DNA from: Sphingobacterium sp. ML3W
GTDB lineage: Bacteria > Bacteroidota > Bacteroidia > Sphingobacteriales > Sphingobacteriaceae
Reading direction: 5' to 3'
Assembly (NCBI RefSeq): GCF_029542085.1
Contig: NZ_CP107036.1
Span: 186,001 to 250,000, forward strand
Length of the DNA stretch: 64,000 nt
Below are positions 24,932 through 32,047 of this stretch, piece by piece. Positions within the stretch are counted from its first letter, which is position 1. Every line of letters begins with the position of its first letter. The translations under genes were made by a program, and so were the position numbers. Below the pieces are notes generated by a model. It worked only from the letters and a program-made list of their open reading frames with translations, did not search any database and was not told the origin of the DNA.

Positions 24932-25951
24932 ATGAAAATAAATTTTATAAAAAAACTTATAGTGATCCTATTTCCTATTTGGATTGGCTGTAGTGGCGAA
25001 AATCAAATAGGGAAAACGAATGGAGTGGCTGTAGAGGTAATCGATGCACAAGGGCAACTTATTGCGCTAGAGAAACCGGCAGAACGTATCGTATGTTTAT
25101 ATGAACCTGGATTGGACGCGCTATATATGCTGCAGGCTGAGCATAGAATTGTTGGGCTATTTAATGATGTTTATTCCAGTGATGAGCTATTTCCTTTCTT
25201 TTCGAAAATGGATAGCCGGATACTTGAGCGAAAACTACCCGTGGTGGGCGCAAATAATCAGGGAAGTGTTGAACAGATTGTTGGACTCGGTCCAGATTTG
25301 GTAATCGTACATGCTGGTCAGGCGGATTTAATAGAAGGCTTACGAAATGCTGGAATGAAGGTGTATGCAACGAAAGCCGAATTGAAAGCAGAGGTGTTTA
25401 AAACAGTGCAAGATATTGCAACACTTACAGCTAGTACGGAAAGAGGTATGGAGTTGATTTCCTATGTAAAGCAGAAAGAGGAACTAATCAAAAAAACTTC
25501 TAATACGATTGCAAAGAAACGACGGGTATATTTTACCTGGGCTTATGGACGTGTTTTTTCGACAACAGGTACAAAGAGCATGATGCACGCTTGTCTGGAA
25601 ATGGCCGGTGTCGAAAATGTCTGTCCTTTTGAGTTGGATCAACCCAATATTAACGCGGAAACATTGATCAGCTGGAACCCGGATATGATTGTTATGTGGA
25701 ATGATAGTCCACACTTATTTTATAAACGAAAAGAGTTTGCGGATATCCCTGCGATAAAGGAGAAGCAGATTTTTAATCTATTGCCAATGTTTGTCTACAA
25801 TCCACATACGTTGAAAGCGCTTTGCACAGCAACGGCAATACATCATTGGGCGTATGATAATAAGCAATTAGGTCAAAAGGGGCAGGTTGAAGAAATTATT
25901 ACCCATCTTTATGGAAAGCAAAAAGCTGATAAAATTATAGATTTATTATGA
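24932..25951 (+). CDS. Periplasmic metal-chelate/siderophore-binding lipoprotein (FecB/BtuF-like)
   Basis: A 339-residue solute-binding protein of the helical-backbone class III type. The signal ends at IWIGC, giving a lipoprotein with Cys20. Landmarks: PAERIVCLYEPGLDALYMLQ (about residues 49-68), the inter-lobe segment EQIVGLGPDLVIVHAG, and IVMWNDSPHLFYKRKEFADIPAIK in the C-terminal lobe. These proteins take ferric siderophores, haem or cobalamin from the outer-membrane receptor and deliver them to an ABC permease. No permease or ATPase gene lies nearby, so the transporter must be elsewhere. It lies 7 bp after the receptor and overlaps the methyltransferase start by 4 bp. Confidence 0.87.
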   Translation: MKINFIKKLIVILFPIWIGCSGENQIGKTNGVAVEVIDAQGQLIALEKPAERIVCLYEPGLDALYMLQAEHRIVGLFNDVYSSDELFPFFSKMDSRILERKLPVVGANNQGSVEQIVGLGPDLVIVHAGQADLIEGLRNAGMKVYATKAELKAEVFKTVQDIATLTASTERGMELISYVKQKEELIKKTSNTIAKKRRVYFTWAYGRVFSTTGTKSMMHACLEMAGVENVCPFELDQPNINAETLISWNPDMIVMWNDSPHLFYKRKEFADIPAIKEKQIFNLLPMFVYNPHTLKALCTATAIHHWAYDNKQLGQKGQVEEIITHLYGKQKADKIIDLL

Positions 25952-26649
25952 TAATTAACAGGATTACATCGTACTGGGACAAACAGAGTAAGATTTGGCG
26001 TGAAGAGAAAGAAGAGGCTTGGTCCCAACCAGAAACAGCAAATTGGTTGAATTTCTTCGAAGAGATATTGCTAGACCCAAAGTTGGGAGGAAAGAATATT
26101 CTGGAGATAGGGACTGCTTCAGGATACTTTGGTAATATTATGACCAAGGCAGGCTTTGATGTGACCGCTATCGATCTCTCGCCAAACATGATAAATGAAG
26201 CAAAACAGGTTTCTAATGTATTAAATCTAAAAGTGGATTATCATGTAATGGATGCTCAAAATTTGACATTTGATGATGATAAATTTGATCTTGTTTTTAC
26301 ACGTCTTATGACCTGGACGATTCCCGATTTATTAAAATGTTATGGTGAAATATTTCGGGTATTGAAGCCCGGAGGAATATTTATAAATTTTGATGGTGAT
26401 TTCGGAGCGACAGTTTTCAGTCAAGAGGGACATAAAAGATATCCTAAAGAAATTATGGAAGAGGCAAATGTCATCAAATCTAATTTAGATATAAGTAAAC
26501 ATAGCCGACCTGAAAGAGATTTATATCTATTGGATAAGGTAGGTTTCACTGATTTGAAAACCGATAATGAAGTTCACAATAAAATCTATTCGAAAACAGA
26601 AGCAGGAGGTGGATTATTCATGCTGAGTGCTGTAAAACCGATGTGCTAG
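25948..26649 (+). CDS. Class I SAM-dependent methyltransferase in siderophore-uptake operon
   Basis: A 233-residue cytoplasmic methyltransferase. Motif I is ILEIGTASGYFG (51-62), followed by the acidic strand end VTAIDLSPNM (72-81), the motif II region VMDAQNLTFDDDKFDLVFTR (100-119), and LKPGGIFINFDGDF. The N-terminal helix opens with YWDKQSKIWREEKEEAW, a pattern seen in small-molecule methyltransferases near metal-chelate transporters. It overlaps the binding-protein gene by 4 bp (ATGA), so translation is coupled. Modification or release of the imported chelate, or synthesis of a metallophore, are possible roles; neither is shown by the sequence. Confidence 0.85.
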   Translation: MIINRITSYWDKQSKIWREEKEEAWSQPETANWLNFFEEILLDPKLGGKNILEIGTASGYFGNIMTKAGFDVTAIDLSPNMINEAKQVSNVLNLKVDYHVMDAQNLTFDDDKFDLVFTRLMTWTIPDLLKCYGEIFRVLKPGGIFINFDGDFGATVFSQEGHKRYPKEIMEEANVIKSNLDISKHSRPERDLYLLDKVGFTDLKTDNEVHNKIYSKTEAGGGLFMLSAVKPMC

Positions 26650-26874
26650 TCTTCTATTCTATCCTGTTTTTTTTATTAAAAAACCGATAATGAGGTTGCA
26701 AAATTTTAGAATTGCGACCCCATTGTGGTAAAGTCCTTGATTTTTTAAGAGTTATGGTTTGATCAAAATTTTCTACGAAATGATCAATAGATATTTGGGA
26801 GATGAGCTTTATTTTTGAAATGGTTAATTCGTTGGTTTGACTTGACCGCGGGGGATAACATATATTCCCCATTG

Positions 26875-26929
26875 CTAACCGTATCATAGGTATCCTTATT
26901 TTAACCGGTAGGATACCTATTGCGGTTAG
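26875..26929. repeat. Long interrupted inverted repeat
   Basis: CTAACCG (26875-26881) pairs with CGGTTAG (26923-26929), and inside this ATAGGTATCCT (26886-26896) pairs with AGGATACCTAT (26910-26920). Small internal bulges separate the two stems. No T-run follows, so it is not an ordinary terminator. It may be part of a small RNA or a decayed repeat element. Confidence 0.6.
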
Positions 26930-26973
26930 TTTTCCCCGGTGTTGAAAGGGGACTTGCTACCCCTTTTAGCAAA

Positions 26974-27005
26974 AAAGAGGCTCGATCGGAAGATCGAGCC
27001 TTTCT
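26974..27005 (-). terminator. Terminator of the iron-sulfur gene pair
   Basis: GGCTCGATC (26979-26987) and GATCGAGCC (26992-27000) pair across a GGAA loop. On the minus strand it ends in a T-run (plus-strand AAAAAAG at 26971), 37 bp after the stop of the HdrD-like gene. The core resembles the terminator at 44486-44515. Confidence 0.85.
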
Positions 27006-27037
27006 TATTTTATTTCGTAATTTCTGAGCCGAAACTT

Positions 27038-27832
27038 TTAAAGTTTATTTGCGCGGGCTGTTATTTCAGCAATGTCGAGCACTTCGATTTCGGACTCTTT
27101 CTCCTTTATTTTGACACCATCCTTTAACATCGTCATACAGAAAGGACATGCAGCTGCAACAACATTAGGCTGTACCGCAATGACCTCTTCAATACGTTCA
27201 ATATTAATATCTTTTTTGCCTTGTTCGGGTTCCTTAAACATTTGGCCACCACCGGCACCACAGCATAGTCCATTACTTTTGCAACGTTTCAATTCAACAA
27301 GTTGCGCATCTAGACTTTCAAGCACTTTTCGAGGTGCTTCATATACTTCATTTGCCCGTCCCAGATAGCAAGGGTCATGATAGGTTATTTTTTTACCTTT
27401 AAATATGTTATTGTCAGCTGGTTTTAATTTGCCAGTATCGATGAGATCCTGGATCAATTGGGTATGATGGATGACTTCGTAGTTACCACCCAGAGCTGGG
27501 TATTCATTTTTAAGTGTATTAAAACAGTGCGGACAGGCGGTTACAATTTTTTTAATTTCATAGCCATTCAATACTTCGATATTCATCATGGCCTGCATCT
27601 GAAATAAAAATTCATTTCCACTTCTTTTTGCGGGATCACCAGTGCAGCTTTCTTCAGTTCCAAGAATCGCATAGTTAAGCCCAACATGCTGGAGAATCCG
27701 ACAAATATCACGTGTTATCTTTTGAGCGCGCTCATCAAAACTACCAGCACAACCCACCCAAAATAATATATCGGGAGTTTCTCCCTTAGCTAACAGTTCT
27801 GCGACTGTTGGAACTTTTAATTCATTTTCCAT
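27038..27832 (-). CDS. CCG-domain (HdrD/GlpC-like) iron-sulfur oxidoreductase subunit
   Basis: A 264-residue soluble protein with two cysteine-rich CCG domains. The first has Cys28, Cys63 and the pair C100PHC103. The second is canonical: Cys155 in YHDPCYLG, C190-C191 in LCCGAGGG, and C229PFC232. Such domains bind a noncubane [4Fe-4S] cluster or act in quinone/disulfide reduction in HdrB, HdrD, GlpC and LutA. The open frame extends to 28030, but that part overlaps the upstream gene in another frame; the ATG at 27832 lies 7 bp after that gene's stop. It should form a complex with the membrane ferredoxin-type protein encoded upstream. Confidence 0.85.
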   Translation of the reverse strand: MENELKVPTVAELLAKGETPDILFWVGCAGSFDERAQKITRDICRILQHVGLNYAILGTEESCTGDPAKRSGNEFLFQMQAMMNIEVLNGYEIKKIVTACPHCFNTLKNEYPALGGNYEVIHHTQLIQDLIDTGKLKPADNNIFKGKKITYHDPCYLGRANEVYEAPRKVLESLDAQLVELKRCKSNGLCCGAGGGQMFKEPEQGKKDINIERIEEVIAVQPNVVAAACPFCMTMLKDGVKIKEKESEIEVLDIAEITARANKL

Positions 27833-27839
27833 CCTTAAA

Positions 27840-29138
27840 CTATTGTTGTTGAGTCCAATTTGCACGGTCCATTTGCGCATATTTCCATGGAGCGCCATTA
27901 TTCTCAATGTTTCCAAACATATTATTGATACTTGCAGGGGCCTGAGATTCTTCCATAACTGCAAAACGACGAAGTTCGATGATAATATCCAATGGATTAA
28001 TATTGACAGGACATTGCTCGACACAGGCATTACAGCTTGTACATGCCCACAATTCTTCCCGGCTGATATAAGTATCTATAAGAGATTTTCCGTCCTCAAC
28101 GAAGCTACCATTTGCCTTAATATTATTGCCCACTTCAGCTAATCTATCCCTTGTATCCATCATTATTTTTCGTGGGGATAGAAGTTTTCCCGTGATATTA
28201 GCTGGACAAGAAGAGGTGCAGCGACCACATTCGGTACAAGTATAGGCATCCAGTAGGCTTTTCCATGTTAGATCTTGAACATCTTTGGCTCCAAAGCGGG
28301 CTGTGGCATCTGAAGAAGGCGGAGTGAAGCTTGGATCAAGCATCGCTTTTACTTCATTGGTTACCGCTGTCATATTGGATAATTTCCCCTTGGCGTCCAA
28401 GTTTGAAAAATATGTATTGGGAAAAGCAAGAACGATATGTAAGTGTTTTGAATAGGGTAGATAGTTTAAAAAAGCTAATACGCCTAATATATGGAACCAC
28501 CAACAAAATCTTTCGATCATATACAGCGTAGTAGTGGAAGTCGGAAGATAAGGTAATAAATAATGACTTACCGGAAAGGAGCCAACAGCATTAAAATGTT
28601 CAAATCCATAAAGCTGTAATTTGAGATCTGTAGCATTCATTAGAAGGAAAGCCGACATAAGCAGAATCTCTGTAATCAAAATAATATTAGCGTCTGTTTT
28701 AGGCCAGTTGTTAAGCTCTTTGCTGTTCAGACGATTTACTTTGACTACATTTCTTCGAATAAGGAAGATCACACAGGACAGTAGCACACCAAGTGCTAGC
28801 CATTCAAATGAACCAATCAAGAAGTTATAGAAGCCTCCTAAAAAAGAAAATACCCGATGAGTTCCGAATAAACCGTCGATAATGATTTCCAACATCTCGA
28901 TATTGATGATAACGAAACCCAAATAGACAAATAAATGTAGGATGGCGGGAATAATCCGCTTAAACATCTTTTTTTGTCCTAAGGCAATCAAAAACATTGT
29001 TTTCCAACGTTCTGAAGCCCTGTCGGAACGATCTAAATCTCTACCTAACTTGATATTACTATAGATCTGTCGTGCATTTTTACCAAAGAAAAATAATGCG
29101 CCTAAAAAACAAACTGCGAATAGTAGCTGACCTATCAT
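27840..29138 (-). CDS. Membrane-anchored 4Fe-4S protein (NarI/HdrC-like fusion)
   Basis: A 432-residue protein with an N-terminal membrane part (helices near residues 3-19, 62-90, 110-128, 150-168 and 212-226) and a C-terminal domain with two [4Fe-4S] motifs: C301, C304, C307, C311 in CTECGRCTSSCP, and C366, C369, C372, C376 in CTSCNACVEQCP. The membrane His residues would suit quinone or haem contacts. Together with the downstream CCG protein it resembles the quinone-linked module of HdrDE-type and ETF:menaquinone oxidoreductases. Role by analogy: electron transfer between a soluble donor and menaquinone. The donor is unknown; no ETF, lactate or glycolate gene adjoins. Confidence 0.83.
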   Translation of the reverse strand: MIGQLLFAVCFLGALFFFGKNARQIYSNIKLGRDLDRSDRASERWKTMFLIALGQKKMFKRIIPAILHLFVYLGFVIINIEMLEIIIDGLFGTHRVFSFLGGFYNFLIGSFEWLALGVLLSCVIFLIRRNVVKVNRLNSKELNNWPKTDANIILITEILLMSAFLLMNATDLKLQLYGFEHFNAVGSFPVSHYLLPYLPTSTTTLYMIERFCWWFHILGVLAFLNYLPYSKHLHIVLAFPNTYFSNLDAKGKLSNMTAVTNEVKAMLDPSFTPPSSDATARFGAKDVQDLTWKSLLDAYTCTECGRCTSSCPANITGKLLSPRKIMMDTRDRLAEVGNNIKANGSFVEDGKSLIDTYISREELWACTSCNACVEQCPVNINPLDIIIELRRFAVMEESQAPASINNMFGNIENNGAPWKYAQMDRANWTQQQ

Positions 29139-29317
29139 ATGCTCGAATATTGGTTACATAAACAAATATACCATAATATTTTTGTTATGCTAACATAATA
29201 AAAATAAATCAGAAAATAGGATCGATCAGCTAATTTTCTAGAAAAATAATGAATAGGAAAAGGGGACATCAAGAAAGAAGCCTCCAAGAAATCGCCGGGA
29301 TTTTTTGGAGGCAAAGA

Positions 29318-30019
29318 TTATTTGGATAAATCTATATCAGCAAATGCTTGCTTAAGAATTTTTTCGACAGTTTTTTCAATACGGGCCTTTCCTTCTTCTG
29401 TATTGATATCAATACCGCAGAAAGTACTTCCTGTCGATTTAGCCTGTAGACTTAAGTAGTAAATTCCACTGACAAGTAATGCAAGTGTAGCTCTTATGTC
29501 AGTTTCAGAATGCTCAAATTTTGGATCAAAGTGTTTAAATAATTCTTCACCGAGAACTTCGCGCCTATCCGCTATATTTTTTAAAGCTTTTGTTTTTTCA
29601 CCCAGTCCCCAATGGATGATTTTCTGTTTGGTTTTATCTTTTAAAAATGTATTCAACTGGGATTTAAGTAATTCGTTGACCAAAGCAACATCAATATCGG
29701 TTGGATTTGATATCATTTGCTCTAAAACTCCTTTATCTCCGATTTGCCAAAAATCCTTTTGTGTTAAGTAAGCTTCTACTAGTTGATCAAGACCTCCAAA
29801 ATAATTCCAGATAAGCGCTTTATTTAAGCCGCACTCCAGTGCAATATTCGGGCCGTTCAGCGCATGGTAGCCTTTCTTTTGGATGACTTTTCCCACTGCT
29901 GCGATCATCCGCGCCTTGGTACGTTCTTTGTCTCGGATGGGACCGGATGTTACTTTTCTTTCTTTCTTTGGATGATCCTCAGTTACTTTCTTTTTCATTA
30001 GAATAATTTGTTTATTCAT
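29318..30019 (-). CDS. TetR-family transcriptional regulator
   Basis: A 233-residue regulator whose DNA-binding domain starts only at about residue 32 (TKARMIAAVGKVIQKKGYHA, then ECGLNKALIWNYFGGLDQLV). A lysine-rich leader of some 30 residues precedes it. A second in-frame ATG at 29998 would shorten the protein by seven residues; I cannot decide between them. The C-terminal part is helical and would bind an effector. It stands alone between the iron-sulfur pair and the OmpH genes. A pair of 25-bp direct repeats at 30112-30136 and 30199-30223 lies upstream and may be its control region. Confidence 0.85.
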   Translation of the reverse strand: MNKQIILMKKKVTEDHPKKERKVTSGPIRDKERTKARMIAAVGKVIQKKGYHALNGPNIALECGLNKALIWNYFGGLDQLVEAYLTQKDFWQIGDKGVLEQMISNPTDIDVALVNELLKSQLNTFLKDKTKQKIIHWGLGEKTKALKNIADRREVLGEELFKHFDPKFEHSETDIRATLALLVSGIYYLSLQAKSTGSTFCGIDINTEEGKARIEKTVEKILKQAFADIDLSK

Positions 30020-30111
30020 TACCAGTTTGTTTTCAAAAGCATTTATACTGCCTTTGGCGGTATTATTAAGAATGAAACTATCATAGACTCAATCGTGTAA
30101 GTCTTTGAGCT

Positions 30112-30223
30112 AAATTTAAGCTCATGATGATTTCATACGAATAAAACCATTTTAGCAACGAAGCTTCCATGAGTTATCCTATTCGTTCGTTAATAAACAA
30201 ATTTGAGCTCATGATGTTTTCAT
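30112..30223. repeat. Pair of 25-bp direct repeats
   Basis: 30112-30136 and 30199-30223 agree at 23 of 25 positions and share the core AGCTCATGATG. Start-to-start distance is 87 bp. They lie 93 and 180 bp upstream of the TetR ATG at 30019, consistent with a duplicated binding site or a small local duplication. Confidence 0.6.
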
Positions 30224-30395
30224 TAGGGTAGATGTATATTTTTTCTACAATATCTAAATTTTAGCTGGTAAAAGCAAGAAATCGTATTGTAGATTTTTAT
30301 TCCTACTGATAAATCCATTTTATTCGATCCTCAAATAATCATTTTGAGAGTTTTCTAGCGGATTATCTTAATGCATGAATAGTGGGAGGGGCAAT

Positions 30396-30433
30396 AAAAA
30401 AAGGGATTATTCACGTGAATAATCCCTTTTTTT
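30396..30433 (-). terminator. Terminator downstream of OmpH genes (38-bp palindrome)
   Basis: A perfect 38-bp palindrome centred on CACGTG: A7, then GGGATTATTCAC and its complement, then T7. It lies 18 bp after the stop of the OmpH gene and can work in both directions. Confidence 0.88.
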
Positions 30434-30451
30434 ATCGTATATAATATGTTA

Positions 30452-31027
30452 TTATTTTTTCGCTGGTACAGCAGGAGCTGCTGTTGCTGAGATACCTAGT
30501 TTTGATTTAACAGCTGCAGTCAAATCTTCGCCACCTTGGAAATAAGGAATATTTGTACTTGAGATATCAAATACATAAGCCATACCTTTTTCTTTGGATA
30601 CTGCGCTTACAGCATCAGCTACTTTTCTTTGAATAGGAGTGATCAACTCATCTTCTTTTTTTTGCAATTCTTCTTGAGCAGTTTGTTGCGAAGTTTGAAT
30701 ACGCGTTTGCATATCTTGAATTTCTTGACCTAACTTGTTAAGTTCAGGATCTAGCGTTTCTTTGTTTGCTTCACTTCTAGTACGTAATTTATCAGTTCCT
30801 TCTTTCTGTTTGGCCTGTAACATCGTCACCATCCCTTGAATTTCCTTTGTTTTAGTCTCACTCAATGTTTTCAATTGACCTTCAGCTGTTTTATAATCTG
30901 AAGTGGCTGAAATGATTTCAGCAAAATTGATGTGACCAATTTTTTGCTGCGCATTCGCAAATTGAGTTGAGAAAAATACTGCCACTATAGCAACCGCACC
31001 TTTTAATAAGTTTTTCATGCTTTTCAT
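30452..31027 (-). CDS. OmpH/Skp-family periplasmic chaperone, copy 2
   Basis: A 191-residue exported protein. A signal peptide ends at FANA, followed by the Skp strand QQKIGHINFAEII and a long, charged coiled-coil helix pair (about residues 45-130), then the returning strand GMAYVFDIS. Skp family proteins are trimeric chaperones that hold unfolded outer-membrane proteins in the periplasm. The C-terminal tail is Ala/Pro-rich (SATAAPAVPAKK), an extension not needed for the fold. ATG codons at 31027 and 31018 are both possible. It is the second of two tandem paralogues downstream of bamA, and an own terminator follows. Confidence 0.9.
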   Translation of the reverse strand: MKSMKNLLKGAVAIVAVFFSTQFANAQQKIGHINFAEIISATSDYKTAEGQLKTLSETKTKEIQGMVTMLQAKQKEGTDKLRTRSEANKETLDPELNKLGQEIQDMQTRIQTSQQTAQEELQKKEDELITPIQRKVADAVSAVSKEKGMAYVFDISSTNIPYFQGGEDLTAAVKSKLGISATAAPAVPAKK

Positions 31028-31122
31028 TTTAATCTAATACGCCATCTCTATGGCAATCTTTTTAGTTTTCTAATTAATTACTACTTTTATTACTTGTGTC
31101 CACAATGATAATAAACTCCTGC

Positions 31123-31656
31123 TTAGTTTGCAAGACTAGGATTAGGTTTATAACCTAATTTTGTAATGACATCATTACTTTTGTTCAATTTTGAATTCGC
31201 ATAAAGGAAAGTAGACTCTTTGCCTTTGTCCATGATGAAGTCAAAATTCTGTGCCGAGGCAACATCCTGTATTGCTTTTGCAACGCGGTCTTGAATAGGT
31301 TTAACCAATTGAACCCGTCTTTTGAACAGCTCACCTTCAAATCCGAATTTTTGTTTTTGATAATCTTTTACCTCTTTTTCTCTGGTAACGATCTCATCCT
31401 CGCGACGACGACGCATATCCTCGTTTAATAAAACTTGATCTTTTTGATAAGCCTGATATAACTTTTCTATTTCAGCATATTTTTGATCGACCTCTTCCTG
31501 CCATTGTTTAGAAAGATCATCTAATTGTTTTTGGGCAGTGGTATATTCGGGAATGTGTTTTAGGATATATTCTGAATCTACATATGCAAGCTGTTGAGCA
31601 AATGTCGCTGTAGCACTCACGACTACAAAAGCTATAACTAACAATATTTTTTTCAT
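31123..31656 (-). CDS. OmpH/Skp-family periplasmic chaperone, copy 1
   Basis: A 177-residue exported protein with a signal peptide ending at FAQ, the Skp N-terminal strand LAYVDSEYILKHIPEY, a long coiled coil rich in Glu, Lys and Gln (about residues 40-115), and the C-terminal strand FDFIMDKG. It is a diverged paralogue of the downstream copy, 95 bp away, and lies downstream of bamA, the usual order in this phylum. Expected role: escort of outer-membrane proteins to the BAM complex. Two non-identical copies may form hetero- or separate homotrimers. Confidence 0.92.
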   Translation of the reverse strand: MKKILLVIAFVVVSATATFAQQLAYVDSEYILKHIPEYTTAQKQLDDLSKQWQEEVDQKYAEIEKLYQAYQKDQVLLNEDMRRRREDEIVTREKEVKDYQKQKFGFEGELFKRRVQLVKPIQDRVAKAIQDVASAQNFDFIMDKGKESTFLYANSKLNKSNDVITKLGYKPNPSLAN

Positions 31657-32047
31657 ATTTCCTGTAAGTTTTATAGACTATAATTTATTATTTAACATTA
31701 ATTTACTTTATGACAATGGACAAGCCCAAAAGTTTAATCTGAGAAGTCGTCTTAAATAAATTTACCGCTCAAAAATAACAAAAAAGATGCAATCTAACAG
31801 ATATTTCTCGGGTTTAACACTATTTAACTTGTTGGCCGATTCTCTCTATACTTTTCCAAAGGGGGCTTTATGGCTAACCTTTGTTGCTAAAAACAAGCTT
31901 GCTTCAATATAGGAAGATTTATGATATATTCTGCGTTAAATCGAATAAATAATTTTGTGGGCCGTATATAAAAAAAGCTATCGCAGAAACTGCAGATAGC
32001 TTTTTCATCCCAATAAGGATATATCTTAGTGATTGGATCAACCTGAG
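31657..32047. other. Intergenic region between bamA and OmpH
   Basis: 391 bp. The right end contains the bamA terminator hairpin (31972-32005). The rest is AT-rich and presumably carries the promoter for the two OmpH genes; I cannot place it with confidence. Confidence 0.55.
31970..32006 (-). terminator. Terminator of bamA
   Basis: AAAAAGCTATC (31972-31982) pairs with GATAGCTTTTT (31995-32005), extended inside by GCAG/CTGC around an AAA loop. On the minus strand a T-run follows. The position is about 42 bp after the bamA stop. Confidence 0.85.

Larger units (their letters stand above)
26650..27037. other. Intergenic region rich in hairpins
   Basis: A 388-bp region between convergent operons. 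It contains, in order, a long interrupted hairpin at 26875-26929, a short one at 26945-26966 (AAAGGGG with CCCCTTT), and the minus-strand terminator at 26979-27000. A 77-codon frame on the minus strand is not convincing as a gene. Confidence 0.6.
30020..30451. other. Intergenic region upstream of TetR gene
   Basis: A 432-bp AT-rich stretch. It holds the 25-bp direct repeats listed separately and, at its right end, the OmpH terminator palindrome. No credible ORF or RNA gene is seen. Confidence 0.6.

Noticed and set aside
26654..26887. 77-codon frame on the minus strand between the methyltransferase and the iron-sulfur pair
   Set aside because: It has no recognisable domain, its composition is that of AT-rich intergenic DNA, and it overlaps the hairpin region. 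A decayed transposase fragment was considered, but no motif supports it.
27833..28030. N-terminal extension of the CCG-domain protein
   Set aside because: It overlaps the coding end of the membrane iron-sulfur gene in another frame and does not resemble the family N-terminus.
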